A stretch of DNA of 64,000 nt from Aminobacter aminovorans (GCF_900445235.1 NZ_UFSM01000004.1:1-64000); one strand, 5' to 3'; counted from the first letter of the stretch, positions 17,604 through 28,025 are shown. The notes: generated from the letters alone by a model not told the origin. Program-made: numbers and translations.

Positions 17604-19316
17604 ATGGCAACCTTGTCACGCCGCGACTATGCGGCAATGTACGGCCCGACCACCGGTGACGGCTTCCGTCTCGGCGACACCTCGCTCGTCGCCGTCGTTG
17701 AAAAGGACTTCGCCGTCTATGGCGACGAGTGCCTGCATGGCGGCGGCAAGACACTGCGGGATGGTGCCGGCCTCGCCGCCGGCGTTACCAGCGCCGAGGG
17801 CGCGCTCGACTTCCTGTTGTGCAACGTGACGGTGATCGATGCCGTCGTCGGCATCGTCAAGGGTGATCTCGGCATTCGCGACGGCAAGATCGTCGGCATC
17901 GGCAAGGCCGGCAATCCGGCCACCATGGACGGCGTCGACCCGCGGCTCATCGTCTCGGCGGCGACCACGGTGCGGGACTGCGAAGGCCTTATCGCCACGG
18001 CCGGTGCGCTCGACGTCCATGTCCATTTCGACAGTGCCCAGCTCTGCGACCACGCGATCGCCTCCGGCATCACGACCATGCTCGGTGGCTCTCTCGGCCC
18101 AATCACCGTCGGGATCGACTGCGGTGGCCCGTTCAATGTCGGCAAGATGCTGCAGGCGGCCGAGCACTGGCCGATCAATTTCGGCTTCCTCGGTCGCGGC
18201 AACTCGCACCGGCCGGCATCGCTGATCGAGCAGATCGAGACCGGCTGCCTCGGCCTCAAGCTGCATGAGGACTGGGGTACCATGCCGGCCTCGATCGACA
18301 CCTGCCTGACGGTGGCCGACGAGCTCGACTTCCCGGTCCAGATTCATACCGACACCTTGAACGAGTCCGGCTTCCTCGAGGATACGCTCGCCGCCATCAA
18401 CGGCCGCACCATTCACATGTACCACACAGAAGGTGCCGGCGGCGGCCATGCGCCTGATATCATCAGCGTCGCCGGTGTGCCGTGGTGCCTGCCGTCCTCG
18501 ACCAACCCGACCAATCCCTACACGATCAATACCTTCGACGAACATCTCGACATGACGATGGTGTGCCACCACCTCAACCCGGCCATACCAGAGGATGTCG
18601 CCTTCGCCGAAAGCCGCATCCGCGCCCAGACCATCGCCGCCGAGGACATCCTGCACGACATTGGCGCGATCTCGATGCTCGGCTCCGACAGCCAGGGCAT
18701 GGGCCGCATCAACGAGGTGATCTGCCGCACCTGGCAACTCGCCGACAAGATGAAGAAGCAGCGCGGCCGCCTGTCCGAAGAGACCACGCGCTTCGGCGAC
18801 AATGAACGCATCAAGCGCTACGTCGCCAAATACACCATCAATGCAGCGCGCACCTTCGGCATCGCGGAGCATGTCGGTTCGCTCGAAGACGGCAAGATGG
18901 CCGACATCGTGATCTGGCGGCCGGCCTTCTTCGGCATCAAACCGGAACTCGTCATCAAGGGTGGCTTCATCGCCTGGGGCGCCATGGGCGACAGCGCTGC
19001 CTCGCTGATGACCTGCGAGCCGCTGCTCCTGCGGCCGCAATGGGGCGCCTTCGGCCGCGCCAAGCAGGCACTGTCGGCCTGCTTCGTCAATCCGCTCGCC
19101 ATCGACAGGGGCCTTGCCGCGACGCTCGACCTGAAAAAGGCCTTGCTGCCCTCGCGCGGCAATCGCGCCTTGTCGAAAAAGGACATGCTGCACAACGACG
19201 CCTGCCCCAATATCCGCGTCGATCCGCAGACCTTCGACGTTTTCGTCGATGGCGAACTGGCCACCTGCGAGCCGGCTTATGAACTGCCGCTGACCCAACG
19301 CTACATGCTGAGGTGA
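17604..19316 (+). CDS. ureC: urease alpha subunit (catalytic)
   Basis: A 570-residue catalytic subunit that hydrolyses urea to ammonia and carbamate. Nickel-site residues are all visible: HVHF, the carbamylated Lys and His in GLKLHEDWG, His in [11 protein letters not shown], His in [11 protein letters not shown], the flap Cys-His in MVCHHLNP, and Asp in GSDSQGMGR. The region after the first HxH ([13 protein letters not shown]) and [11 protein letters not shown] differ from common UreC proteins, which suggests a divergent urease clade. Lies 14 bases after the ureAB gene. Confidence 0.95.
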   Translation: MATLSRRDYAAMYGPTTGDGFRLGDTSLVAVVEKDFAVYGDECLHGGGKTLRDGAGLAAGVTSAEGALDFLLCNVTVIDAVVGIVKGDLGIRDGKIVGIGKAGNPATMDGVDPRLIVSAATTVRDCEGLIATAGALDVHVHFDSAQLCDHAIASGITTMLGGSLGPITVGIDCGGPFNVGKMLQAAEHWPINFGFLGRGNSHRPASLIEQIETGCLGLKLHEDWGTMPASIDTCLTVADELDFPVQIHTDTLNESGFLEDTLAAINGRTIHMYHTEGAGGGHAPDIISVAGVPWCLPSSTNPTNPYTINTFDEHLDMTMVCHHLNPAIPEDVAFAESRIRAQTIAAEDILHDIGAISMLGSDSQGMGRINEVICRTWQLADKMKKQRGRLSEETTRFGDNERIKRYVAKYTINAARTFGIAEHVGSLEDGKMADIVIWRPAFFGIKPELVIKGGFIAWGAMGDSAASLMTCEPLLLRPQWGAFGRAKQALSACFVNPLAIDRGLAATLDLKKALLPSRGNRALSKKDMLHNDACPNIRVDPQTFDVFVDGELATCEPAYELPLTQRYMLR

Positions 19317-19320
19317 CATC

Positions 19321-19968
19321 ATGGACACCAGGACGTCTTTTCATTCGCCTGCACAGTCGCGTGTCGGAGCCGCCCGCATCGGCATTGGCGGTCCCGTCGG
19401 TTCAGGCAAGACCGCGCTTATCGAACGGCTGATCCCGGCTTTCGCGGCGCGCGGCGTGTCGCTTGCGATCGTCACCAACGACCTTGTCACCGCCGAGGAT
19501 GCCGAGCGTATCCGGCGCTCCGGCCTGATCGACCCGGCGCGTGTGGCGGCGGTCGAGGCGGGCGCCTGCCCGCACACTGTCATCCGTGAGGACCCTACCC
19601 TCAACATCGCCGCCGCCGATGATCTGGAAGCCTTGTTTCCGGATGTCGAGCTGATCCTGATCGAGAGCGGCGGTGACAACCTCGCCTCGACCTTCTCGCT
19701 CGACCTCGTCGACTGGTGGATGTTCGTCATCGACGTTGCCGGCGGCGACGACATTCCGCGCAAGAACGGTCCCGGCGTCCTCAAATGCGACCTGCTGGTC
19801 GTCAACAAGACCGATCTCGCCCCTTACGTCGGTGTCGACCTTGCGGCGATGGCCGCGCAGTCCGCCACTGCGCGGGCGGGCCGGCCGATGGCGCTCACCA
19901 ATTGCCGCAGCAATGATGGGATCGACGCGATTGCCGACCGCATCGTCTCGGACGTGTTGTTCAGATGA
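19321..19968 (+). CDS. ureG: urease accessory GTPase UreG
   Basis: A 215-residue SIMIBI-class GTPase. P-loop GPVGSGKT at residues 24-31; the metal motif CPH in [15 protein letters not shown] as the G4 motif. UreG couples GTP hydrolysis to nickel insertion. The ATG is four bases after the ureC stop, with AGGTGA inside the end of ureC as the ribosome-binding site. The stop overlaps ureD. Confidence 0.94.
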   Translation: MDTRTSFHSPAQSRVGAARIGIGGPVGSGKTALIERLIPAFAARGVSLAIVTNDLVTAEDAERIRRSGLIDPARVAAVEAGACPHTVIREDPTLNIAAADDLEALFPDVELILIESGGDNLASTFSLDLVDWWMFVIDVAGGDDIPRKNGPGVLKCDLLVVNKTDLAPYVGVDLAAMAAQSATARAGRPMALTNCRSNDGIDAIADRIVSDVLFR

Positions 19969-20843
19969 CGAGCCATTGGCCCCAACCACCTATATCCCGG
20001 CTGTCGGCGCCACCGCGCCAGGCCGTGGCACGAAGTGGCCGCTTCGAGCTTGCGCTGGCACGCCACGGCGCGCGCACGCATATCGGACGCCAGTACGTCT
20101 CCTATCCTTTCCACATGACGCGGCCGTTTGCGCTCGATGCTGCCATCCCATCGCTGCTCACGGTCTACCAGCAGTCGTCTTCGGGCGGGCTCTATCGCGA
20201 TGACAGGCTTTCGACCCGACTCGACATCGGGGCAGGTGCTGCCGGCCATGTCACTACACAGGCTGCCACTGTCGTTCACGACTGTCATGGCCAGCCGGCC
20301 CGTCAGATGACCGAGATCGTCCTGGAGGAGGGAGCTTTCCTGGCGTTGACGCCCGATCCGCTGGTGCTGTTTCCCGGCGCCGCCTGTGCCAGCGTCACCC
20401 AGGCCAGGCTTGCGTCGGGGGCGGTGCTGCTGTTGTCCGACGCCTTCGCTTTGCACGATCCCGAAGGACGGGGCCGTCCATTCGAGCGGCTGGAGGCGAA
20501 GGTCGACATTCGCGACGCCGACGGGCGGCTGCTCGTGCGCGACAATCTACACGTCGCAGGAGTGGATCTCGCAGGCCCGGCTTCGCCCATCGGCGGCTGG
20601 AAGGTCGTGACAAACTTCATGCTCCTGGGTGCGCCCGATCGGCTTCCCACGGTCGACGAGCTTGCCACACTCGGCCGGCCGGAGCGTCAGCTTGCCGGCA
20701 TCACGACGCTCCCTAACGGAGCAGGCTGGGGCGTGCGGTGCCTGGCAGCGGATGCGATCGCCGCACGCGGCATTGCCGAAAGCCTGTTCGTGCTCGCCGT
20801 TGCAGCAGCCTTCGGCCAGCAACCCGTGCCGCGACGCAAATGA
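19965..20843 (+). CDS. ureD: urease accessory protein UreD (UreH)
   Basis: A 292-residue UreD, the scaffold that binds apourease and conveys nickel from UreG/UreF. Family features: [20 protein letters not shown] near the start, the central [15 protein letters not shown] and [13 protein letters not shown], and the late [16 protein letters not shown]. It overlaps ureG by four bases. Its place at the end of the operon is unusual but seen in some rhizobia. Confidence 0.9.
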   Translation: MTSHWPQPPISRLSAPPRQAVARSGRFELALARHGARTHIGRQYVSYPFHMTRPFALDAAIPSLLTVYQQSSSGGLYRDDRLSTRLDIGAGAAGHVTTQAATVVHDCHGQPARQMTEIVLEEGAFLALTPDPLVLFPGAACASVTQARLASGAVLLLSDAFALHDPEGRGRPFERLEAKVDIRDADGRLLVRDNLHVAGVDLAGPASPIGGWKVVTNFMLLGAPDRLPTVDELATLGRPERQLAGITTLPNGAGWGVRCLAADAIAARGIAESLFVLAVAAAFGQQPVPRRK

Positions 20844-20884
20844 CGGACCGATATCTTGCTATCTTCGATGAAAGGAACAAGACA

Positions 20885-21487
20885 ATGAACTCCAGATTTT
20901 TCGCAAGGACAGCGGCACTGGCCGCCTTCGCACTGGCGCCCAGTTTCGCCAGCGCCCACACCGGCATCGGCCATGTCGAAGGCTTCACCCACGGCTTTGC
21001 CCATCCGCTCGGTGGGCTCGATCATGTGCTCGCCATGGTGATGGTTGGCCTGTTCGCCGCTCAGCTTGGCGGGCGGTCCCGCTGGCTCGTCCCGGCAAGC
21101 TTCGTGTCGGTGATGGTTCTAGGTGGCGCACTTGGCCTTGCTGGTGTTGCCGTGCCGTTCGTCGAACTCGGCATTGGTTTGTCGATTGTCGTTCTCGGAG
21201 GTGTTGTCGCCTTCAACTTGCGCGCCGGAGTAGCGGCCGCCATGGCGCTGGTCGGCTTCTTTGCCGTCTTCCACGGTTACGCCCATGGCGCCGAGATGCC
21301 AGAGAGCGCCAGCGGCCTGGCCTATGGCGCAGGCTTCGTGCTGGCGACAGCGATGTTGCACGCAGCCGGACTTGGCTTCGGTCTGGCTCTCGAGGGCAAG
21401 GCTGGCGCACGCGGGGCAGTTGTCGTTCGTTCGCTCGGCATGCTGGCAGCGGTCACCGGCATCGGAGTGGTGACCGGCCTCGTTTGA
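20885..21487 (+). CDS. HupE/UreJ family nickel permease
   Basis: A 200-residue membrane protein. It has an N-terminal signal-like segment ending in ASA, then the hallmark HGFAHPLGGLDHVLAMVMVG, and about six membrane segments. HupE/UreJ proteins take up nickel for hydrogenase or urease; with ureD 41 bases upstream it serves urease. ATG 20885 gives the expected N-terminus; longer frames to 20738 overlap ureD and are not conserved-looking. Confidence 0.88.
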   Translation: MNSRFFARTAALAAFALAPSFASAHTGIGHVEGFTHGFAHPLGGLDHVLAMVMVGLFAAQLGGRSRWLVPASFVSVMVLGGALGLAGVAVPFVELGIGLSIVVLGGVVAFNLRAGVAAAMALVGFFAVFHGYAHGAEMPESASGLAYGAGFVLATAMLHAAGLGFGLALEGKAGARGAVVVRSLGMLAAVTGIGVVTGLV

Positions 21488-21546
21488 CAGGGCGTTTTGC
21501 TGCCGGGGCAGCCTAGCGGCAAACAATGACCGACGGAGGTGCCAGG

Positions 21547-22260
21547 ATGAATGCGACAGTTCCCCTACATCAGACCCGCCCCACGGGGTTACCTCCAAGG
21601 ACCGGGCCTTGCATGAACAGGAAAACCACGCAGGTTTCGTTGCAACAGGACCCGCACGCCGTGCGTGTCCCCGGGGAGAACGAGCTGCAGGCGGCAATCG
21701 GCAGAGAGGTGCGGGCCTGCCGCAAACGTCACGGCATGACGGCAACCGAGCTTGCCGGTGCTGCAAACATCTCGGTCGGCATGATGTCGAAGATCGAAAA
21801 CGGCGTCATTTCGGCGTCGCTGACCACGCTGCAAGCCTTGTCCCAGGCGCTTGGCGTGCCGATGACCGCGCTGCTCAGAAGCTTTGAGGACGAGCGCAGC
21901 GCGGTCTTCGTCCGGGCCGGAACCGGGCTCGAGGTCGAGCGGCGTGGCACCCGCGCCGGTCATCACTACAACCTGCTCGGCTACATCGGCTCCGCGTCAA
22001 GCGCGGTCTCAGTCGAGCCTTACCTCATCACCCTGACCAGCCACACCGACGTCTTCCCGCTGTTCCAGCATGCGGGCATGGAGTTTCTGTACCTGCTTGA
22101 AGGCGAGATCACTTATCGCCACGGCTCGACACTCTACCACATGGCCCCCGGCGACAGCCTGTTCTTTGAAGCCGACACCCCGCACGGCCCCGAACAGCTG
22201 ACAAAGCTGCCGATAAGGTTCCTGTCGATCATCTCTTATCCGCAGGGTGGGGAAGACTGA
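21547..22260 (+). CDS. XRE-family transcriptional regulator with cupin sensor domain
   Basis: A 237-residue regulator: a helix-turn-helix at residues about 45-100 (MTATELAGAANISVGMMSKI is the recognition region) and a C-terminal cupin_2 domain (about 150-235) with HAGMEFLYLLEGE and APGDSLFFEADTPHG. The ATG at 21547 follows GGAGG at a good distance; ATG 21526 lies upstream of that site and is less likely. It sits 59 bases after the nickel permease and converges on the taurine operon. The target is unknown; urease or nickel genes are the nearest candidates. Confidence 0.85.
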   Translation: MNATVPLHQTRPTGLPPRTGPCMNRKTTQVSLQQDPHAVRVPGENELQAAIGREVRACRKRHGMTATELAGAANISVGMMSKIENGVISASLTTLQALSQALGVPMTALLRSFEDERSAVFVRAGTGLEVERRGTRAGHHYNLLGYIGSASSAVSVEPYLITLTSHTDVFPLFQHAGMEFLYLLEGEITYRHGSTLYHMAPGDSLFFEADTPHGPEQLTKLPIRFLSIISYPQGGED

Positions 22261-22290
22261 CTTGCAACATGGCCGGCTTGGAGCCTCACC

Positions 22291-23289
22291 TTACCGAGCC
22301 TGCGCCTGCACCACGGTTACTGCGATCATGTGAAACGCGTCCTCTGCGGTGCAGCCGCGGGAGAGGTCGTTTGCCGGCTTGGCCAGGCCTTGGAGGATCG
22401 GGCCTATAGCGTCGGCGCCGCCGATGCGCTGAGCGATCTTGTAGCCGATGTTGGCGGCGTCGAGATTCGGGAAGACGAAGACGTTGGCTTCGCCATGCAG
22501 CGCCGAGTTGGGCGCCTTGGAGGCGCTGACGGCTTCGACGAAAGCGGTATCGAACTGCAACTCGCCGTCGATGACGAGTTGGGGATCGGCGGCATGCGCG
22601 AGGCGGGTTGCCTCGACCACCTTCGAGACGCGCTCGTGGGCAGCACTGCCATTGGTCGAGAACGACAACATTGCGACCTTGGCCGGTGCGCCGGCGAGCA
22701 CCTGGTAGGAGCGGGCGGACATGCGGGCGATGTCGGCGAGGCCGGCGGCATCGGGATCGACCACCAGGCCGCAGTCGGCAAAGACGAAAGCGCCCTTCTT
22801 GGCGTGATGGGGCTGGCACAGCATCATCAGGAAAAAGCTCGAGACCAGCCCGATGCCGGGGGCGCGGCCGATGGTTTGCAGGGCTGCCCGCACGGTGTCG
22901 GCAGTGGTGGCGACGGCGCCGCCAACCGTGCCGTCGGCTTCACCCTCGCGCACCATCATGGCGGCAAAGACGAGCGGCGAGCGCAGCGCCTCTGCCGCGG
23001 CAGCCTCATCGACGCCCTTGGCTTTGCGGAGTTCGAAGTAGGCACGGGCGAGGCGCGCTGCCAGTGGGGAGGAAGCGGGGTCCTCGATGTGGCAATCCAG
23101 CTGGCTTGCTCCTGACACCGCGAGGGCCTGCGTGATGACGCCGTGATTGCCGATCAGCGTGATCTCGGCGATGCCTTCACGCCTGGCCCGGATCGCGGCC
23201 TCGACGATGCGCGGATCTTCGCCCTCGGGGAGAACGATATGCTTGGGCGCCTGTCTTGCAGTTGCGAGAATGCGTTCCAGCGGTTTCAT
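22291..23289 (-). CDS. pta: phosphate acetyltransferase
   Basis: A 332-residue PTA-domain enzyme that converts acetyl phosphate and CoA to acetyl-CoA. Recognised by HIVLPEGEDPRIVEAA at the start and the later SFSTNGSAAHERVSKV and GELQFDTAF segments. It is a short form without the DRTGG domain. It is last in the taurine operon, where Xsc makes acetyl phosphate. The ATG overlaps the preceding stop by one base. Confidence 0.93.
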   Translation of the reverse strand: MKPLERILATARQAPKHIVLPEGEDPRIVEAAIRARREGIAEITLIGNHGVITQALAVSGASQLDCHIEDPASSPLAARLARAYFELRKAKGVDEAAAAEALRSPLVFAAMMVREGEADGTVGGAVATTADTVRAALQTIGRAPGIGLVSSFFLMMLCQPHHAKKGAFVFADCGLVVDPDAAGLADIARMSARSYQVLAGAPAKVAMLSFSTNGSAAHERVSKVVEATRLAHAADPQLVIDGELQFDTAFVEAVSASKAPNSALHGEANVFVFPNLDAANIGYKIAQRIGGADAIGPILQGLAKPANDLSRGCTAEDAFHMIAVTVVQAQAR

Positions 23290-24320
23290 CAGGCGTGCCC
23301 CAGATAATAGATGCCAGCGAGGATGAAGAGGCCGATGAAGATGGTCTCGGCGACGATGAGGGCGACCGCGTCGCCGCCGACGTCGAGCACGCGGCGCAAT
23401 GAGGTCTTCATGCCGACAGCGACGATGCCGGCGAGCAGTGCCCAGCGCGACGTCTCCATACCGACCTTCGAAACCGCCTCCGGGATGAAGCCGAAGGAGT
23501 TGATGGCGGCGAGAATGAGGAAGGCGATGACGAAGCCGGGCAGCAGCGGCGGGCGCTTGCCGCTCTCGCCGACGGAGCCGACATTGCGGGTGGCGAGTGA
23601 GAAGATCAGTACGACCGGTGCCAGCATGGTGACACGGATGAGCTTGACCAGCGTCGCCGTCTCACCCGCCTCAGGCGAAACCGAGAAACCGGCGCCGACG
23701 ACCTGGGCGACGTCGTGGATGGTGCCGCCGAAGAAGATGCCGGTGGCGCGCGCGTCGAGGCCGATGGCCTGGGCGATCATCGGGTAAAAGATCATGGCGA
23801 GAGTCGACAGCACCGTCACCGACAGCACGGTGAAGATCAGGTTGCGCTCGGAGAACTCGTTCTTGGGTAGCACTGCGGCGATTGCCATGGCGGCTGAGGC
23901 GCCGCAGATGGCGACCGAGCCGGAGGTAATGAGGGCAAGGCGCCAGCCGCGGCCGAGAAGTTTGGCGGCGCCAAGGCCAAACAGGATTGTCGCGGCGATG
24001 GCGGCAACCAGAAGCAGGATGGTGCTGGCGCCGAGTCCGATGAGCAAATCGACGCTGATGCGCATGCCGAGCAGGGCGACACCGATGCGCAAAATTTTCT
24101 TGGCGCAGAAGTCGATGCCGGCGACGCAGCGTCCTTCCTCCGACAGGAAGTGGAAGGCGATGCCGAGCAGCAGCGCCATCAGCATAGCCGGCGCGCCATA
24201 ATGATCGGAGAGGAACTGTGCCGCGATCGCCACCGCAGCGGTGACGGCAAGGCCGGGCCAGTAGACCTGCACCACCGAAGGCAGGCCATTGAAGCGTTGT
24301 GTCGCAGCGGCGGTGTTCAT
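23289..24320 (-). CDS. YeiH/UPF0324 family putative sulfate/sulfite exporter
   Basis: A 343-residue integral membrane protein with about 10 segments, of the YeiH family (conserved hypothetical 698), recognised by LRIGVALLGMRISVDLLIGLG and GGTIHDVAQVVGAGFSVSPEAG. The position between xsc and pta suggests export of the sulfite released by Xsc (inference; related proteins sit in many sulfonate operons). One-base overlap with pta; 74 bases from xsc. Confidence 0.85.
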   Translation of the reverse strand: MNTAAATQRFNGLPSVVQVYWPGLAVTAAVAIAAQFLSDHYGAPAMLMALLLGIAFHFLSEEGRCVAGIDFCAKKILRIGVALLGMRISVDLLIGLGASTILLLVAAIAATILFGLGAAKLLGRGWRLALITSGSVAICGASAAMAIAAVLPKNEFSERNLIFTVLSVTVLSTLAMIFYPMIAQAIGLDARATGIFFGGTIHDVAQVVGAGFSVSPEAGETATLVKLIRVTMLAPVVLIFSLATRNVGSVGESGKRPPLLPGFVIAFLILAAINSFGFIPEAVSKVGMETSRWALLAGIVAVGMKTSLRRVLDVGGDAVALIVAETIFIGLFILAGIYYLGHA

Positions 24321-24360
24321 TCAATCATTCCCGGATCATGAAACTTTGGCGTCCCGCCCG

Positions 24361-24374
24361 CCCGGCGAACCGGG
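24361..24374 (-). other. hairpin between xsc and the exporter gene
   Basis: CCCGG and CCGGG (24361-24365 and 24370-24374) form a stem around CGAA (UUCG on the transcript strand), and outer bases 24355-24360 and 24375-24380 extend it with one mismatch. No T-run. It probably separates or stabilises the xsc message. Confidence 0.45.
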
Positions 24375-24394
24375 CAGGCGGTCTTGTTGCGCAG

Positions 24395-26170
24395 TCAGGC
24401 ACGCTGTTGCGGGCGCATGTCGGCGCGATCGATGCCAGCCACCGGCACTGGCTTCTTCATCGCGTCGCGGCGGAAGGGCTCGCCCAGCTCCTGGTTGAGG
24501 ATGACCTCGACGAAGGTGGTGATGCCCTTGGCCTGATCGTCGATGGCCTTGGCCAGCGCCTCGGTCAGCTTGGCCGTGGTATCGACGACGACGCCCTTGA
24601 GGCCACAGCCATCGGCCACCTTGGCGTAGCTGAGATTAGGGTTGAGTTCGGTGCCGACGAAGTTGTTGGAATACCACAGCGTCGTGTTGCGCTTCTCTGC
24701 ACCCCACTGGTAGTTGCGGAAGATCACCATGGTGATCGCCGGCCAGCCTTCACGACCGATCGCGCCCATTTCGTTCATCGAGATGCCGAAGGCGCCATCT
24801 CCGGCGAAGCCGACCACCGGCACGTCGGGGCAGCCGATCTTGGCACCGACGATCGACGGGAAACCATAGCCGCAAGGGCCGAACATGCCCGGTGCGAGAT
24901 ATTTCCGGCCCTGTTCGAAGCTCGGATAGGCGTTGCCGATGGCGCAGTTGTTGCCGATGTCGGTGGAGATGATCGCTTCCTTAGGCAGGGCGGCCTGAAT
25001 CGCACGCCAGGCTTGGCGTGGCGACATGCGGTCGGCCTCACGCAGGCGGGCGGTGGCGTTCCACTCGGTGCCGACGTCGTCCTCTTCGTGGTCCATCGAT
25101 GACAGCTGCTGCAGCCAGGCCGAGCGGTTCTGGTGGATCGCCGCCTTGCGCTGCTCGCGGCCTTCGTTTCCGGCCGAGGGCGTCAATTGCTCGAGGATCT
25201 GGCGGGCGACCTGCTTGGCGTCGCCGCAGATGCCGACGGAGACCTTCTTGGTCAGACCGATGCGATCGGCATTGATATCGACCTGGATGATCGCGGCATT
25301 CTTTGGCCAGTAGTCGATGCCGTAACCGGGCAAGGTCGAGAACGGGTTGAGGCGGGTGCCGAGCGCCAGCACCACGTCTGCCTTGGCGATCAGCTCCATC
25401 GCTGCCTTCGAGCCGTTGTAGCCGAGCGGTCCTGCGGCGAGACGGTGGCTGCCGGGGAAGGCGTCATTGTGCTGGTAGCCGCAGCAGACCGGCGCGTCGA
25501 GACGCTCGGCCAACGCCATGGATTCGTTGATGGCGTTGCCGATGACGACGCCGGCTCCGTTCAGGATGACAGGGAACTTTGCTTCCGACAGCAGGCGCGC
25601 TGCTTCCGTGATCGCCTGCGGGCCACCGGCCGGGCGCTCGAAACGCACGATTGATGGCAGGTCGACGTCGATGACATGGGTCCAGAAGTCGCGCGGGATG
25701 TTGATCTGCGCCGGGGCGCAACCGCGCCAGGCCTTTTCGATGACACGGCTCAGCACTTCGGGAATGCGCGAGGGGTCACGAACTTCCTCCTGGTAGCAGA
25801 CCATTTCCTCGAACATCGCCATCTGGTCGACTTCCTGGAAGCCGCCCTGGCCGATGGTCTTGTTGGCCGCCTGCGGCGTGACCATGAGCAGCGGCGTGTG
25901 GTTCCAGTAGGCGGTCTTCATCGCGGTGATGAAGCCCGTCACACCTGGGCCGTTCTGGCCGATGGCCATCGACATGGTGCCGGTGGCGCGACTGAAGCCG
26001 TCGGCCATCATGCCGGCATTGGTCTCATGCGCACAGTCCCAGAACTTGATGCCGGCCTTGGGGAACAGGTCCGACACCGGCATCATGGCCGAGCCGATGA
26101 TGCCGAAGGCATGCTCGATGCCGTGCATCTGGAGAACTTTGACGAATGCTTCTTCGGTGGTCATTTTCAT
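24395..26170 (-). CDS. xsc: sulfoacetaldehyde acetyltransferase
   Basis: A 591-residue thiamine-diphosphate enzyme: sulfoacetaldehyde plus phosphate gives acetyl phosphate and sulfite. The ThDP-binding motif GDGAFGISMNEMG is followed about 25 residues on by the Asn in FRNYQWGAEKRN. The N-terminal segment AHETNAGMMADGFSRATG is the Xsc form of the catalytic Glu region. The length is standard. Placed directly after taurine dehydrogenase genes, it completes the desulfonation step. Confidence 0.95.
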   Translation of the reverse strand: MKMTTEEAFVKVLQMHGIEHAFGIIGSAMMPVSDLFPKAGIKFWDCAHETNAGMMADGFSRATGTMSMAIGQNGPGVTGFITAMKTAYWNHTPLLMVTPQAANKTIGQGGFQEVDQMAMFEEMVCYQEEVRDPSRIPEVLSRVIEKAWRGCAPAQINIPRDFWTHVIDVDLPSIVRFERPAGGPQAITEAARLLSEAKFPVILNGAGVVIGNAINESMALAERLDAPVCCGYQHNDAFPGSHRLAAGPLGYNGSKAAMELIAKADVVLALGTRLNPFSTLPGYGIDYWPKNAAIIQVDINADRIGLTKKVSVGICGDAKQVARQILEQLTPSAGNEGREQRKAAIHQNRSAWLQQLSSMDHEEDDVGTEWNATARLREADRMSPRQAWRAIQAALPKEAIISTDIGNNCAIGNAYPSFEQGRKYLAPGMFGPCGYGFPSIVGAKIGCPDVPVVGFAGDGAFGISMNEMGAIGREGWPAITMVIFRNYQWGAEKRNTTLWYSNNFVGTELNPNLSYAKVADGCGLKGVVVDTTAKLTEALAKAIDDQAKGITTFVEVILNQELGEPFRRDAMKKPVPVAGIDRADMRPQQRA

Positions 26171-26215
26171 TTTCTGGGTTCCTTTCCAATTCGGGTCGAG
26201 GGCGGCCTGGGAGGG

Positions 26216-27616
26216 CTACAGGATTTCGTCCTTGAGGTAATACCAGCGGTACATTCCCCACTGGCCGAGCCGCCGGAACGGCGTCAGCAACCCGTGACTG
26301 GGCAGCGGAGAGGTGAAGATCGGCAGGTCGAGTTCGCCGCCCTTGCCGGCAACCATCTGAGCCATGCGGCGGCCGGCCTGGGCCGAGTACATGACGCCGT
26401 TGCCGCCATAGCCCATGGCGTAGAACAGCTGCTGCTTGGGATCGGGCCGGAAGATGCGCGGCATCATGTCGTGGCTGACGTCGACCCAGCCCCACCAGGA
26501 GTAGTCTACCTCGATGCCGCGCAGGATCGGGAACTTGCGGTAGAGCCCTTCGAGCAGACGGTCGAGATGACTTGCATTGACTGCGTCCTGTCCGGTGATG
26601 GCGCTGCGGCTGCCGATCTGCACACGCCCGTCGGGCAGCATCCGGTAATAATGGCGTAGCGTGCGCGTGTCGGTGAGCGGGATGCGGGTCTGGAAGTTCA
26701 GCGTCTCGCGCTCGCTGTCGGTCAGCGGCCGCGTCACGATCGAGTTGGACAGGATCGGCATCAGCCGGTGGCGCGTCAGCTCGTGCAGGCCGGGCGACGT
26801 GTAGCCGGCGGTGGCGATACAGACTGCGCGCGCCCTGACGATGCCGCCCGGCGTGCGCAGGTGATGTACGCCGCCCTTGATTTCGCTGCCGAGGACCGGG
26901 CTTGAGGTGTGCACTTTCGCACCCAGCTTGCGGGCCAGCCTGAGATAGCCGAAGGCGAGCTTGGCGGCATGGATGCCCATGCCGTCGGGCTCGTACATCG
27001 CGCCCTTGGCTTCGGCGTCGCGAACGAAATCGCTTTGCACCTCATCGCGGCCGATCATGCGGGCGCGATAGCCGAAGACGTCGTTGAGCAGGCGCGTTTC
27101 CTTTTCCAGCGCCGGCAGCACCTTGTCGCGATGGGCGATGTAGAGGTGGCCGCCATCCTGTGGCTCGCAGTCGATCTCGGGCTGACGGATCAGGTCACGA
27201 AACAGATCGAAGGCTTCGGATACCTCGACATGCATTTTCTTGGCGACGTCGACGCCCCAGCGCTCGATCCACTGCGAACGCTTGAGCCGGCCGGCCGAAA
27301 TCTGCGCCTGGCCGCCATTGCGGGTGCTGCAGCCCCAGGCGACGCCATTTGCTTCCAGCACCGTCGCCTTGATGCCGTGCTCCTTGGCCAGATGAATGGC
27401 ACAGGATAGGCCGGTATAGCCCGAGCCGATGATGGCGACATCGACGTCGATGTCCTGCGTGACGGGGCCATCGTCTTCCGGCTGCGGGCCGGCGGTGGCG
27501 ATCCAGTAGGTCGGCGCATAGTCCTTGCCGGCGCCCGGGTGTGGCGCATGGACCGGGTCATAGCCCGGATCGAACGGCAGACGTTGTGCCGCGGACCTCA
27601 AGAGTTGATGTTCCAT
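26216..27616 (-). CDS. tauY: taurine dehydrogenase large subunit, FAD-dependent (TauY)
   Basis: A 466-residue DAO-family flavoprotein. The Rossmann motif is GSGYTG at residues 64-69, followed by GCSTRNGGQ, and a C-terminal GYGGNGVMYSAQAGRRMA for FAD. TauXY oxidises taurine to sulfoacetaldehyde and ammonia using a cytochrome acceptor. The ATG at 27616 follows GGGAGGA; a GTG at 27646 overlaps tauX and lacks a site. Assignment rests on the position between tauX and xsc. Confidence 0.9.
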   Translation of the reverse strand: MEHQLLRSAAQRLPFDPGYDPVHAPHPGAGKDYAPTYWIATAGPQPEDDGPVTQDIDVDVAIIGSGYTGLSCAIHLAKEHGIKATVLEANGVAWGCSTRNGGQAQISAGRLKRSQWIERWGVDVAKKMHVEVSEAFDLFRDLIRQPEIDCEPQDGGHLYIAHRDKVLPALEKETRLLNDVFGYRARMIGRDEVQSDFVRDAEAKGAMYEPDGMGIHAAKLAFGYLRLARKLGAKVHTSSPVLGSEIKGGVHHLRTPGGIVRARAVCIATAGYTSPGLHELTRHRLMPILSNSIVTRPLTDSERETLNFQTRIPLTDTRTLRHYYRMLPDGRVQIGSRSAITGQDAVNASHLDRLLEGLYRKFPILRGIEVDYSWWGWVDVSHDMMPRIFRPDPKQQLFYAMGYGGNGVMYSAQAGRRMAQMVAGKGGELDLPIFTSPLPSHGLLTPFRRLGQWGMYRWYYLKDEIL

Positions 27617-27638
27617 TCCGTGGTCCTCCCGAGACCGC

Positions 27639-28025
27639 TCAGGCACCAGCCGCGATCAGCGGCCGGTTCTTGCGGAAGGCCTGCTTGCGGACGATCTTGC
27701 CGTCATCGAGCGTGAACAGATCGCAGCCCTCCGCTTCGATGCGGCTGCCGTCGGCGTTGGTGCCGGTGAACGTCCATTCCGAGACGGCGCGATCGCCATG
27801 GACGAAGTGGCCATGATGGGCCCAGTGCGCGTCTGGCATCGCCTTCCAGACAGCGCTGAAGGCCGCAGCGATTGCCTCGGTACCTTCGAAGCGGGTGCCG
27901 TAGGCCTCTGGGCCGGCAACGCCGTTGAAGACACAGTTGCCGGCGAAGAAATGCATGACGCCGTCGATGTCGTGGCGGTTGAAGGCATCGAAGAGGCGAG
28001 CCAGGCCGTCGGCGGTGAGAGACAT
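27639..28025 (-). CDS. tauX: taurine dehydrogenase small subunit (TauX), SnoaL-like
   Basis: A 128-residue protein with the SnoaL/NTF2-like fold: LARLFDAFNRHDIDGVMHFF and VSEWTFTGTNADGSRIEAEG are characteristic. It accompanies TauY, with 22 bases between the coding regions, in all described TauXY pairs. The exact role of the small subunit is not settled. Start ATG 28025. Confidence 0.87.
   Translation of the reverse strand: MSLTADGLARLFDAFNRHDIDGVMHFFAGNCVFNGVAGPEAYGTRFEGTEAIAAAFSAVWKAMPDAHWAHHGHFVHGDRAVSEWTFTGTNADGSRIEAEGCDLFTLDDGKIVRKQAFRKNRPLIAAGA

Noticed and set aside
17616-19328. A 570-residue frame opposite ureC.
   Set aside because: Same length as ureC only because it is the complementary frame; no recognisable domain.
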